Source of the DNA: Bacteroidales bacterium
GTDB taxonomy: Bacteria > Bacteroidota > Bacteroidia > Bacteroidales > UBA12077
Direction: 5' to 3'
DNA: 37,715 bases
NCBI GenBank assembly: GCA_030611105.1
Contig: JAUWQL010000020.1
Location: 1 to 37,715 of the forward strand
Position 1 is the stretch's first letter, and each line of letters starts with the position of its first letter. The notes below the pieces were generated by a model. The model searched no databases. It worked only from the letters and a program-made list of their open reading frames with translations, and was not told the DNA's origin. Positions 15,038 to 23,669 of this stretch are shown one piece after another. The translations under genes and the position numbers were made by a program.

Positions 15038-18000
15038 ATGAGCGAATCGATACTAAATGCACTTATTCATTTATTTGCGATTGTAGCAAATGTAAATCCC
15101 GGAGGGCTTACTGCTAAGGGGAGGAAGATTGTTGAGATTTATCTTTCGCGATATTTAACAAATGAACTTATACAAGAATACCTTCGATTGTTCGGCAACT
15201 ATTTAGAATTTTATAAACACGAGTTAGATCAAGAGGAAGTTAAAGATTTAAAAGATAGTGCATCCTTAATATCTTTCCAAATTTTGAATGTTTGCCGGCA
15301 AATTAAAAAAGGATTGCTTCGCAATGAAAGAGTAATTGTGTTTTTACAATTGCTGGAATTCGTAAACGAAGATAATCTTGTAACAGAGCAAGAATTTCAA
15401 TTTATAAAAGCGGTAGCAAAATCATTTAGTTTATCCGAAAGCGAATTCAATAATTTTAGGTCGTTCATTTTTGAAGGAGATCCGGAAAAACTCGAAAGCG
15501 ATAAAGTATTAGTAATTGATAACGAGGTAAAGGAGTGGTCAGATAATCTGGCATGGTTGATGAAAAAGAAAAAAACTCAACAAGGGAAACCATACAAACA
15601 TTTATTCAGGGAAAATCTTTATGGTAAAATTGTTGTTTTTTATATCCAGTCAATTCAATCATTCATTTTTAGATATTTTGGAGAGCTTAATCTTTATATA
15701 GAGGGTCAAAAAATAGAATATGGCCGGCCTTATTTTTTTAATAAAGGGGCAATTATTAAAGGCCCCAATATTAAATCAGTTTATTATTACGATATAGCTT
15801 CGAAATTTGTTTTGGCTTCAGAAGAAGATATAATTACATTTTCCGGTAATGATGTAGAATTTTATTTTAAGAATAGTAAAAACGGAATTCAAAAATTTAA
15901 TTTTTCTGAGCAATCAGGTCAGATGATTGCAATAATGGGAGGTAGCGGGGCTGGGAAATCTACTTTGCTAAACTTGCTAAGTGGGAAGCTAAAACCTACA
16001 GGAGGGAAAATTAAAATAAATGATCATACAATTCATTCCCGAAGCAGTTCTTTGAATGGCTTGATAGGTTTTGTACCTCAAGATGATTTATTATTTGAAG
16101 AGCTCACTGTATATCAAAATCTTTATTATAATGCTAAGCTTTGTTTTAGTGAGTTTACGGAACAACAAATAATCGAAAAAGTAAATTCAGTACTCATTGA
16201 TTTGGATTTATACGATGCACATGATCTTCAGGTCGGAAACCCTCTTAATAAATTTATAAGCGGAGGGCAACGTAAGAGATTAAATATTGGTCTGGAATTA
16301 ATGCGCGAACCGATGTTGCTTTTTGTTGATGAGCCAACATCAGGATTATCATCTACAGACTCCGAAAAAGTAATGAACTTACTTAAAGAACAGGTTCATA
16401 AAGGGAAATTGGTAATAGCAAATATTCATCAACCATCATCTGATATCTTTAAGCTTTTTGATAAGCTTTGGATACTTGACAAAGGAGGATATCCTATTTA
16501 TCAGGGAAATCCTGTCGATGCCATTGTTTATTTTAAAACTGTAACTTCGCTTGTAAATGCTGCGGAAAGCGAGTGTGCGGGCTGTGGAACAGTTAATCCT
16601 GATCAGATTTTAAGAATAGTTGAAGAGAAGGAGATTGACGAATATGGTAAGGAAACACATGTTCGAAAGACACCACCGGAAACATGGTATTACCGATATA
16701 TTGAAAATATTGAAAATAAAATAGAACCAAAACATATTGAATACTCCCTCCCGGATTCTGATTTTAAAATTCCTGATTTTATAAGGCAGTTTAAAGTTTT
16801 TAGTATGAGGAACTTGCTTTCCAAGCTAACCAATAAGCAATACTTATTAATTAATCTTCTTGAAGCTCCTTTATTAGCACTCATTTTAGGATTTTTCACA
16901 AAATACATAAGCCCTAATGGATATATATTTGGTGAAAATAAAAATTTGCCTGTATTTCTGTTTATGTCAGTGGTTGTAGCTTTGTTTCTGGGATTAACTG
17001 TAAGCGCCGAGGAAATTATTAAAGACAGGAAAATTCTTGAGAGAGAATTGTTTTTAAAGTTGAGTTGGTTTAGTTATATAAACTCCAAGCTTGTTATATT
17101 ATTTGCTATTTCGGCAGTACAAACTTTTTTATATACGCTTATTGGCAATGCAGTTCTTGAAATACATGGAATGTTAATTCCATTTTGGTTAATATTGTTT
17201 TCTGCTGCTTGCATGGGTAATATTATTGGGCTAAATATTTCTTCAGGACTCGATTCTGTGATTGCAATTTATATTCTTATACCTTTAATACTTGTTCCTC
17301 AACTGCTGCTGGGTGGGGCAATGATCAATTTTGATGATTTGCATAAAGGGCTTACAAACAAAACATATGTTCCATTTGTTGGTAATTTGATGACCACACG
17401 TTGGGCTTATGAAGCATTAACAGTAGAACAGTTCAAAAATAATAAATTCGAAAAAATATTTTTTGAAGATGAAAAAATTATAAGTAATGCTGATTACAAA
17501 ACATCTTTTCTTATTCCCCAGTTACAAAATAAATTAGGACTTTGTATGCGTAGAAAAGATAGCGGAATTGATTCCTTAGCATTAATTAGAGATTTAAGAA
17601 TAATAAGCAATGCCTTGGATATTATCGCAATAAATGAAGATTTACAACCTTTCCAGTATATACATCTGTTAAATAATAATGACTTTAGTGAAAGTGTAAT
17701 GGAACAAACCTATCAGTATTTGGTAAGGCTAGATAACCAACTATCGGAAGAAGAAAAAAAGGCCAATGAGAGAAAAGATACAAAATATCAACAAATGATT
17801 GATGAAATGGGTCAAGACAAGTTTGTAGATTTTAAACAAAAATATTACAATAAAAAACTGGCTGATATTGTATTGAACAGAAATGAAATTAACAAAATCT
17901 ATCAAACGCATAAACGATTAATACAAAAAAAGGATCCAATATTTATGGAACCAACTTCAAGTTTCGGGAGAGCACATTTTTTTGCACCTGTTAAATTTTT

Positions 18001-18163
18001 TAATAAAGTTAAAATTGACACCCTTTTGTACAATATTTTAATGATGTGGTTCCTTTCCGGAATATTGTATTTAATGCTATTATTTGACCTGTTAAGAAAA
18101 GGATTAAAATATCTTCAATCATTAAATGTTAAAGAATGGATTTTTAATATCAAACAGGCATAA
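15038..18163 (+). CDS. TerB-like / ABCG-type ABC transporter fusion
   Basis: This 1041-residue single chain combines an N-terminal helical domain, an ATPase and a permease. Residues 1-150 (NVNPGGLTAKGRKIVEIYLSRYL, LLEFVNEDNLVTEQEFQFIKAVA) look like a TerB/DUF533-type helical domain; this is tentative. Residues about 215-285 are a beta-rich linker. The ATPase (about 285-500) has Walker A GGSGAGKST (301-309), Q loop VPQDD, signature SGGQR (408-412), Walker B LLFVDEP and the switch His464 in ANIHQPSS. The permease (about 580-1020) is of the ABC2/ABCG type, with a large soluble loop (about 790-990) before the last helix. A CAGC pair sits at 513-516 between ATPase and permease. The architecture is that of an ABCG half-transporter; the substrate is unknown. 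Confidence 0.88.
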   Translation: MSESILNALIHLFAIVANVNPGGLTAKGRKIVEIYLSRYLTNELIQEYLRLFGNYLEFYKHELDQEEVKDLKDSASLISFQILNVCRQIKKGLLRNERVIVFLQLLEFVNEDNLVTEQEFQFIKAVAKSFSLSESEFNNFRSFIFEGDPEKLESDKVLVIDNEVKEWSDNLAWLMKKKKTQQGKPYKHLFRENLYGKIVVFYIQSIQSFIFRYFGELNLYIEGQKIEYGRPYFFNKGAIIKGPNIKSVYYYDIASKFVLASEEDIITFSGNDVEFYFKNSKNGIQKFNFSEQSGQMIAIMGGSGAGKSTLLNLLSGKLKPTGGKIKINDHTIHSRSSSLNGLIGFVPQDDLLFEELTVYQNLYYNAKLCFSEFTEQQIIEKVNSVLIDLDLYDAHDLQVGNPLNKFISGGQRKRLNIGLELMREPMLLFVDEPTSGLSSTDSEKVMNLLKEQVHKGKLVIANIHQPSSDIFKLFDKLWILDKGGYPIYQGNPVDAIVYFKTVTSLVNAAESECAGCGTVNPDQILRIVEEKEIDEYGKETHVRKTPPETWYYRYIENIENKIEPKHIEYSLPDSDFKIPDFIRQFKVFSMRNLLSKLTNKQYLLINLLEAPLLALILGFFTKYISPNGYIFGENKNLPVFLFMSVVVALFLGLTVSAEEIIKDRKILERELFLKLSWFSYINSKLVILFAISAVQTFLYTLIGNAVLEIHGMLIPFWLILFSAACMGNIIGLNISSGLDSVIAIYILIPLILVPQLLLGGAMINFDDLHKGLTNKTYVPFVGNLMTTRWAYEALTVEQFKNNKFEKIFFEDEKIISNADYKTSFLIPQLQNKLGLCMRRKDSGIDSLALIRDLRIISNALDIIAINEDLQPFQYIHLLNNNDFSESVMEQTYQYLVRLDNQLSEEEKKANERKDTKYQQMIDEMGQDKFVDFKQKYYNKKLADIVLNRNEINKIYQTHKRLIQKKDPIFMEPTSSFGRAHFFAPVKFFNKVKIDTLLYNILMMWFLSGILYLMLLFDLLRKGLKYLQSLNVKEWIFNIKQA

Positions 18164-18267
18164 GCAATTTATTTACTGTATTATACAGAAACATTACTTT
18201 GAAGTAACTAATTTAAAAACATTACGTATTAAATTAACATATACCATATATAAATCTGAATATTGAA

Positions 18268-18777
18268 ATGAACCTTACATTAGAAAAATCTTCTGACACA
18301 CCGTACATTCATCTTGAAAATGGTTTGATAAAAATGGAAGGGCAACTAATGCCCGAAAATGTTTTAATATTTTTTAAACCTGTGGATAAATGGATTAATA
18401 AATATCTTGAAAAACCTGCTGATTTCACAAAAATAGACTTAAATTTTTCTTATTTAAATAGTTGTTCCACAAAGCAAATATGCGATCTTCTAAAATTATT
18501 TAACCAGAAATACCTCGAAGGATTCGACATGAAAATTTATTGGACATACGAGGAAGGAGATGATACGGTTCAGGAAATAGGAGATGATCTGGAATCTATG
18601 ATAGAAATTCCTTTTGAATACATAGTAAAAGAAACACAAGTTAAAGAACTAACACGCCTTAAAGTTAAAAATAAACTTACAGGTAAAATTGGCGAAATTT
18701 CTCTTAAATATTGGGAAACCATAAAAAGAAACGGCCATGAGCGAGATTTTGAACTTTTAGAAAAGTATAATCTTTAA
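18268..18777 (+). CDS. DUF1987 / SiaC-like regulatory phosphoprotein
   Basis: The N-terminal 125 residues match the DUF1987 (SiaC) family: a short strand-rich start (TPYIHLENGLIKMEGQLMPEN), LDLNF-like KIDLNFSYLNSCSTKQI, and an acidic helix with WTYEEGDDTVQEIGDDL. In Pseudomonas, SiaC is phosphorylated on a threonine by SiaB, dephosphorylated by SiaA, and activates a diguanylate cyclase. The matching loop here is Y-L-N-S-C-S-T-K (residues 62-69), where the usual Thr after Asn appears to be Ser65. An extra C-terminal tail (about 127-169) is not part of the core family. The gene follows the ABC transporter by 104 bp and ends 7 bp from the end of lpxA, which is convergent. No siaA, siaB or cyclase gene is nearby. 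Confidence 0.8.
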   Translation: MNLTLEKSSDTPYIHLENGLIKMEGQLMPENVLIFFKPVDKWINKYLEKPADFTKIDLNFSYLNSCSTKQICDLLKLFNQKYLEGFDMKIYWTYEEGDDTVQEIGDDLESMIEIPFEYIVKETQVKELTRLKVKNKLTGKIGEISLKYWETIKRNGHERDFELLEKYNL

Positions 18778-18784
18778 GATTCCC

Positions 18785-19567
18785 CTAAGCGCCATTGTAT
18801 CCTCTTACTATTCCTCTTTCAGATGTTTTAATAAAATCTAATATGTAATCTCTTTCGGGAGATTGATTAAATTCTGTTTTTATAAATTTTAGTGCCTGAG
18901 TTACATTTTGTTCCTTCACAAAAATTTCCCTGTAAATATCGTGAATTTGCGTAATAGTCTCGTTCGAGAATCCTCTACGACGCATGCCAACTGAATTAAC
19001 ACTAACATAAGATACAGGTTCATGCGCCACAGTTATATATGGTGGAACATCTTTTCGCACAAGAGTACCTCCGGAAATCATAACATGACCACCAATATGA
19101 ACAAACTGATGAATTTGAACATTACCACTAATTATAGCAAAATCATCAATTGTAATTTCTCCGGCAACATTAGTGCTATTAGAAATTATAATATTGTTTC
19201 CAAGTACACAATCGTGGCCTACATGTACATAAGCCATTAAAAGGCAATTGTCACCAACAACCGTTTTCCCTTTTGAAGCAGTACCTCGATTAACGGTTAC
19301 GCATTCGCGTAAAATTGTATTATCACCAATTTCTGCTGTAGTTTTTTCACCCTTAAATTTTAAATCTTGTGGGATAGCTGAAACAATTGCTCCGGGGAAA
19401 ACTTTGCAGTTTGCACCAATTCTTGCACCTTCCATTATTGTTGCATTTGGGCCAATCCACGTACCATCGCCAATTTCCACATTTTTATCGATCCATGCAA
19501 ATGCTTCTATTTTTACATTTTTCCCGATTTTTGCCTCGGAGTGAATATATGCTAAATCGTGATTCAT
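18785..19567 (-). CDS. lpxA: UDP-N-acetylglucosamine acyltransferase LpxA
   Basis: LpxA transfers a 3-hydroxyacyl chain from acyl-ACP to the 3-OH of UDP-GlcNAc, the first step of lipid A synthesis, in the cytoplasm. The 260-residue protein is a hexapeptide-repeat left-handed beta-helix (IGKNVKIEAF, IGDGTWIGPNATI, VVGDNCLLMAYVHVGHDC). The catalytic histidine is in HVGHDC (His118), and the family's GTASKGKT and IHQFVHIGGHVMISGG are present. The C-terminal helical domain (about 190-260) has RRRGFSNETI. It starts 4 bp after the lpxC-fabZ stop and is surely co-transcribed with it. Confidence 0.97.
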   Translation of the reverse strand: MNHDLAYIHSEAKIGKNVKIEAFAWIDKNVEIGDGTWIGPNATIMEGARIGANCKVFPGAIVSAIPQDLKFKGEKTTAEIGDNTILRECVTVNRGTASKGKTVVGDNCLLMAYVHVGHDCVLGNNIIISNSTNVAGEITIDDFAIISGNVQIHQFVHIGGHVMISGGTLVRKDVPPYITVAHEPVSYVSVNSVGMRRRGFSNETITQIHDIYREIFVKEQNVTQALKFIKTEFNQSPERDYILDFIKTSERGIVRGYNGA

Positions 19568-19571
19568 AGTT

Positions 19572-20966
19572 TTATTCTTTAATTTTTGAAACCTGGGCCA
19601 TTAATTCACCTTCCATAGCAAGATCATCACCAACAAATGCTTGTCCAAACATATTTACCAATCCACGTCTTATGGGCGAGATAAGTTCCATTCTGAAAAT
19701 TAATGTATCTCCTGGAATTACCTTTCTTTTAAATTTTACCTTATCAATTTTTAAAAATAAGGTTTGGTAATTTTCGGGATCTTCTACCTTGCTAAGAGCT
19801 AATATACCACCAACTTGTGCCATAGCTTCTATTTGCAATACTCCCGGCATAATAGGTTCGTTCGGGAAATGCCCAAGAAAAAAATTCTCATTCATTGTAA
19901 CATTTTTTATTCCGACAACCGAATTTTCATTCAATTCAATAACTTTATCAATTAAAAGGAAAGGATACCTGTGAGGTAATAATTCCTTAATTTGATTTAT
20001 ATCGTATACAGGCTTTTTAGCCGGATCATATTTTGGAATAGCAATTCTTGATAATTCCTTTTTTATATTCTCCTTAATTATTTTAGCTAGTTGAGTGTTT
20101 GCATAATGCCCGGGACGCGATGCTACAATTTTTCCCTTTATCGGTCGGCCAATTAAAGCTAAATCACCAAGAATATCTAACAATTTATGACGTGCAGGCT
20201 CATTGCTAAATCGTAAATCAACATTATTTAAAATTCCTTCTTTAACTTTAACATGAGGTTTGTTAAATAAATCGGCCATTCTATCAAGTTCCTCTTGCGA
20301 AACTTCATTTTCCATTATAACGATAGCATTTTGTAAATCGCCACCTTTAATTAGGTCGTGTTTTAAAAGATATTCCAGCTCATGGAAGAATACAAAAGTT
20401 CTTGATGGTGCAATCTCTTTTTCGAAATCATGTGTATGGTGGTATGATGCATATTGATGTCCTAAAACTTTTGAATTATAATCAACCATTACATCAATAG
20501 AAAACTGATCATCAGGATATGCAACAAGTTCAATGTTGTTTTCTTCGTCGCGAAAAACAGTACGTTCTTTTATTATATAATAATCCTTTTCTGCTTCTTG
20601 TTCAACAATTCCTGCTTTTTTAAGTGCTTCAACATATTTAATTGAACTGCCATCAAGGATAGGTGCTTCCGGCCCGGCAAATTCAATTAAAATATTATCG
20701 AGTTCTAAACCAACCAACGATGCTAATAAGTGTTCGATAGTGTGAATCTGAACCCCGTTTTCTTCTAATGTAGTGCCTCGTGATGTATCAACAACGTTAT
20801 CAACTATTGGAGTAATAAATGGTTTTCCTTCAAGATCAACACGTTGAAATTTAAACCCGTGATTAATTGGTGCAGGGTGAAATGTTACCTGAACTTCGTA
20901 TCCGGTATGCAATCCTTTTCCTGATAAAGAAACAGATTTTTTTATTGTTTTTTGTTTTTGCGACAT
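19572..20966 (-). CDS. lpxC-fabZ: Bifunctional LpxC-FabZ: UDP-3-O-acyl-GlcNAc deacetylase / 3-hydroxyacyl-ACP dehydratase
   Basis: The 464-residue fusion has an LpxC part (about 1-305) and a FabZ part (about 318-464). LpxC is the zinc deacetylase that commits the cell to lipid A: HTIEHLLASL carries Glu78 and the zinc ligand His79, HKLLDILGDLAL a further His and Asp, and ASRPGH the acid/base His. FabZ dehydrates 3-hydroxyacyl-ACP: LPHRYPFLLIDKV, then GHFPNEPIMPGVLQIEAMAQ with the catalytic His and Glu. The fusion is a hallmark of Bacteroidota. It couples use of the shared 3-hydroxyacyl-ACP pool between lipid A and phospholipids. All catalytic residues I can place are present. Confidence 0.97.
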   Translation of the reverse strand: MSQKQKTIKKSVSLSGKGLHTGYEVQVTFHPAPINHGFKFQRVDLEGKPFITPIVDNVVDTSRGTTLEENGVQIHTIEHLLASLVGLELDNILIEFAGPEAPILDGSSIKYVEALKKAGIVEQEAEKDYYIIKERTVFRDEENNIELVAYPDDQFSIDVMVDYNSKVLGHQYASYHHTHDFEKEIAPSRTFVFFHELEYLLKHDLIKGGDLQNAIVIMENEVSQEELDRMADLFNKPHVKVKEGILNNVDLRFSNEPARHKLLDILGDLALIGRPIKGKIVASRPGHYANTQLAKIIKENIKKELSRIAIPKYDPAKKPVYDINQIKELLPHRYPFLLIDKVIELNENSVVGIKNVTMNENFFLGHFPNEPIMPGVLQIEAMAQVGGILALSKVEDPENYQTLFLKIDKVKFKRKVIPGDTLIFRMELISPIRRGLVNMFGQAFVGDDLAMEGELMAQVSKIKE

Positions 20967-21084
20967 ATCATTAAAAAATTAAATTCGATCTTAATAATAA
21001 AAAAATTCGTCGCAAGTTACAAAAAACTTAATAAATTCTCATATTTGATTTTGAATATAATTACAATTATGTGTGCTAAAAAGC

Positions 21085-22125
21085 TTATTCTGTGCCTTTT
21101 AGCTTGCTTAACTCATTTTCTAATTGTTTAACTCTTTTATATAAGTCGGGAAGTTGTTTATAAACAATAAAAGATCTCTGAAACTCACGAATATTAAATG
21201 CCGGAGATCCCATAACGACACTTCCGGGTTCTTTTATTGTATTGGGGATTCCTGCTTGAGGAACTACTTTTACACCATCGGCAATTTGGATATGAGGGGC
21301 AGCTGCCGATTGACCTCCAAACTGACAATCTTTTCCAATTTTTGCTGATCCTGCAATTCCGACTTGAGCTGCCATAACTGTATTTTCTCCAATCTGAACA
21401 TTATGTGCGATTTGAATTAAATTATCAAGTTTAGCGCCTTTTCTTATGTAAGTTGTTCCCATTGTAGCACGATCAATTGTAGTATTCGATCCAATTTCTA
21501 CATTGTCTTCAATAATTACATTTCCTAATTGTGGTATTTTACGGTAAACATTATTTTCATCCGGAGCGAAACCAAAACCATCGGAACCAATTATAGCACC
21601 TGCATGTATAATACAATTTTCGCCAATTACACATTCGTGATAAACTTTAACACCGGAATTTAGCGTTGAATTCTTTTTAACCGTAACATTATCATCAATA
21701 AAAACATGTGGGTTTAATTTAACATAGTCTTCAATAACAGTATTCTCACCGATATAAACAAAAGGAGCTATATAAACACCGTCACCGATTTTTGCAGATT
21801 CATCAATAAAAGCCAGGGAACTTATGCCTTGCTTTACAGGTTTAGCCTGTTCTGCGAGCTCAAGTAGTTTAGCAAAACTTTCATAAGCATTGTCAACTTT
21901 GATTAATGTAGTGGAAACACTTTTTTCGAGCTCAAAATCTTTATTTATTAATACTATTGATGCATTTGTAGTGTATAAGTATTTGGCGTATTTGGGGTTT
22001 GCTAAAAAAGCAAGTGTGCCGGATTCAGCTTCTTCAATTTTAGCTACATTGTTTACTTTTATTTCAGGATTTCCAACAATTTCTCCTTTTAAAAATTCGG
22101 CGATTGCTTTGGCTGTAAATTCCAT
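21085..22125 (-). CDS. lpxD: UDP-3-O-(3-hydroxyacyl)glucosamine N-acyltransferase LpxD
   Basis: LpxD adds the N-linked 3-hydroxyacyl chain, the third step of lipid A synthesis. The 346-residue protein has the LpxD N-terminal uridine-binding domain (about 1-100: FTAKAIAEFLKGEIVGNPEIKV, GTLAFLANPKYAKYL) and the hexapeptide beta-helix (about 105-310). The latter contains DGFGFAPDENNVYRKIPQLG, IGSNTTIDRATMGTT and LDNLIQIAHNVQIGENT with the catalytic histidine. A C-terminal helix (YKQLPDLYKRVKQLENELSKL) ends the chain. It lies 118 bp upstream of lpxC-fabZ and 62 bp downstream of the HD-domain gene. Confidence 0.97.
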   Translation of the reverse strand: MEFTAKAIAEFLKGEIVGNPEIKVNNVAKIEEAESGTLAFLANPKYAKYLYTTNASIVLINKDFELEKSVSTTLIKVDNAYESFAKLLELAEQAKPVKQGISSLAFIDESAKIGDGVYIAPFVYIGENTVIEDYVKLNPHVFIDDNVTVKKNSTLNSGVKVYHECVIGENCIIHAGAIIGSDGFGFAPDENNVYRKIPQLGNVIIEDNVEIGSNTTIDRATMGTTYIRKGAKLDNLIQIAHNVQIGENTVMAAQVGIAGSAKIGKDCQFGGQSAAAPHIQIADGVKVVPQAGIPNTIKEPGSVVMGSPAFNIREFQRSFIVYKQLPDLYKRVKQLENELSKLKGTE

Positions 22126-22187
22126 GTTTATTGAGTATTAAAAAGTTTAATCGCAAAAATAATATTTATATATTAAATTCATTTAAT

Positions 22188-23414
22188 TTATTTCGGATAA
22201 CACAAAAAATATTTGCGTACAGTTTTTGATAAAACCGATGTGTTTAACATATCTGAAGCCTTTGCTATATCAATAATTATTCCATCTTTATATAAAATCT
22301 GAATTTTATCATCGAAAGCACTGTAAGCATTTTTACTAATATGATCGGTAAAAACAAAAAAATCTGTTTCTTCTTCCGATAAATTTAATTTTTGTGAAGC
22401 TTCCTTTTTAAGGTTTGAAATTTTAGCATTTTCAAATGGAGAATCTTGAATTTCAATTTTTAATAATTTCCTGTTAAGTAATCTTTCTGATAGCATAGAT
22501 AAAACTTTGTCAGTGCTATTAACCCATTTTTTTGCTAAACTAAAAATATCGGTATCGTCAATTGCAGAAAAGTTATTTAATAAGACTGAAAAATCAGATT
22601 TGTCTAATTGTGGATTATTTAAGAAGAATTCGAGTTCTTTTGTTAGATAAATATCTTTTTTATTTAAAGCTAAATATTTTACACGTTTGAAAATTTGTAT
22701 TAATAACTGTTCTGCAGAAACAACTGTTTTATGTAAATAAACCTGCCAATACATTAACCATCGGGCAATAAGAAATTTTTCTATTGAATGAATCCCTTTT
22801 GCTTCAACAACTAACTGATCATTTACAACATTCAGCATTTTAATTATTCTGTCCGATCCAATTACTCCTTCCGAAACCCCGGTGTAAAAGCTGTCTCTTC
22901 GGAGATAATCGAGCCTGTCAACATCTAACTGGCTTGAAATCAGTTGATGTAAAAACTTTTTATGGTACTGATTCTTGAAAATTTTTATTGCCAATGTTAA
23001 CTTTTCATTGTACTCTGTATTCAACGATTCCATAAATAACAAGGAAAGTTCCTCGTGCCCGTATTTTTCAACAATTATATTTTCAAGCGTGTGAGAAAAA
23101 GGACCATGCCCAATATCATGCAGTAATATTGCCAGCGTAACTGCTTCTTCTTCTTCGTTTGTAATTTCAATATTTTTTGATTTGAGAACATTTATTGCCA
23201 GAGTTAATAAATGAACAGCTCCTAATGTGTGTTGGAATCTGGTATGAACAGCTCCGGGATAAACATAATCGGTTAATCCAAGTTGTTTAATTCTTCTTAA
23301 TCTTTGAAAATATTTGTGTTCGATTATATCGTAAACAATTTCAGAAGGAATATTTATCAATCCGTATACAGGGTCGTTTACTATCTTTCGCTTATTTTGC
23401 CAACTTTCTGTCAC
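22188..23414 (-). CDS. HD-domain phosphohydrolase (dGTPase-like)
   Basis: The 408-residue protein has the HD superfamily core: RFQHTLGAVHL (His62), LLHDIGHGPFSHTLE (His99, Asp100) and a later LDVDRLDYLRRDS with the fourth metal-binding Asp. Proteins of this type (SAMHD1/dGTPase-like) hydrolyse dNTPs or related phosphate esters; the substrate here is not known. The start codon is GTG, 24 bp downstream of a -7 box. The gene immediately precedes lpxD, an order I recall from other Bacteroidota, which suggests a conserved link with lipid A synthesis or simple operon hitch-hiking. Confidence 0.88.
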   Translation of the reverse strand: MTESWQNKRKIVNDPVYGLINIPSEIVYDIIEHKYFQRLRRIKQLGLTDYVYPGAVHTRFQHTLGAVHLLTLAINVLKSKNIEITNEEEEAVTLAILLHDIGHGPFSHTLENIIVEKYGHEELSLLFMESLNTEYNEKLTLAIKIFKNQYHKKFLHQLISSQLDVDRLDYLRRDSFYTGVSEGVIGSDRIIKMLNVVNDQLVVEAKGIHSIEKFLIARWLMYWQVYLHKTVVSAEQLLIQIFKRVKYLALNKKDIYLTKELEFFLNNPQLDKSDFSVLLNNFSAIDDTDIFSLAKKWVNSTDKVLSMLSERLLNRKLLKIEIQDSPFENAKISNLKKEASQKLNLSEEETDFFVFTDHISKNAYSAFDDKIQILYKDGIIIDIAKASDMLNTSVLSKTVRKYFLCYPK

Positions 23415-23437
23415 TACATTTTTATTTAGTTATCTGA

Positions 23438-23445
23438 CAAAAATA
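23438..23445 (-). promoter_or_regulatory. Putative -7 box for the HD-lpx operon
   Basis: The minus strand reads TATTTTTG, a perfect TAnnTTTG match, 24 bp from the GTG start of the HD-domain gene. The expected -33 box reads ATGG and is poor. This could drive the HD-lpxD-lpxC/fabZ-lpxA run. Confidence 0.45.
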
Positions 23446-23573
23446 CAAGAAATTGAGAAATTAGCCATACATATTTCAATTGGAAATTTAATCATATACA
23501 ACTTTAAAAGGATTAACATTATTAATCTTTTGGATTAGAATCCGTAAAGTGCCCTAATTTTCCGGTCAATAAT

Positions 23574-23604
23574 TTTGTGTTTTCCAAGTTTATTTATACT
23601 TTTG
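23574..23604 (+). promoter_or_regulatory. Bacteroidota consensus promoter of the rimP-nusA-infB operon
   Basis: TTTG (23574-23577), a 19-bp spacer, then TACTTTTG (23597-23604) match the TTTG-N19-TAnnTTTG consensus at both boxes. Transcription would begin near 23610 and give a leader of about 60 bases before the rimP ATG. This shows that the upstream in-frame ATG at 23577 is not the translation start. Confidence 0.8.
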
Positions 23605-23629
23605 CGGCTGAATTATACTTGATTTGTGT

Positions 23630-23647
23630 AGGGGACCTTAGTCCCCT
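23630..23647 (+). promoter_or_regulatory. GC-rich hairpin in the rimP leader
   Basis: AGGGGAC (23630-23636) and GTCCCCT (23641-23647) form a 7-bp stem with loop CTTA. It is followed by TTATTATTATC and lies 22 bp before the rimP ATG. In a long AT-rich leader this stands out. It could be an attenuator, a protein-binding site, or a brake on ribosome loading. Confidence 0.55.
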
Positions 23648-23669
23648 TTATTATTATCTTATAAAAAAG

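Noticed and set aside
23577-23669. Upstream start for RimP, adding 31 residues
   Set aside because: The extension lies over the promoter -7 box and the leader hairpin, and the added peptide is unlike the family N-terminus.
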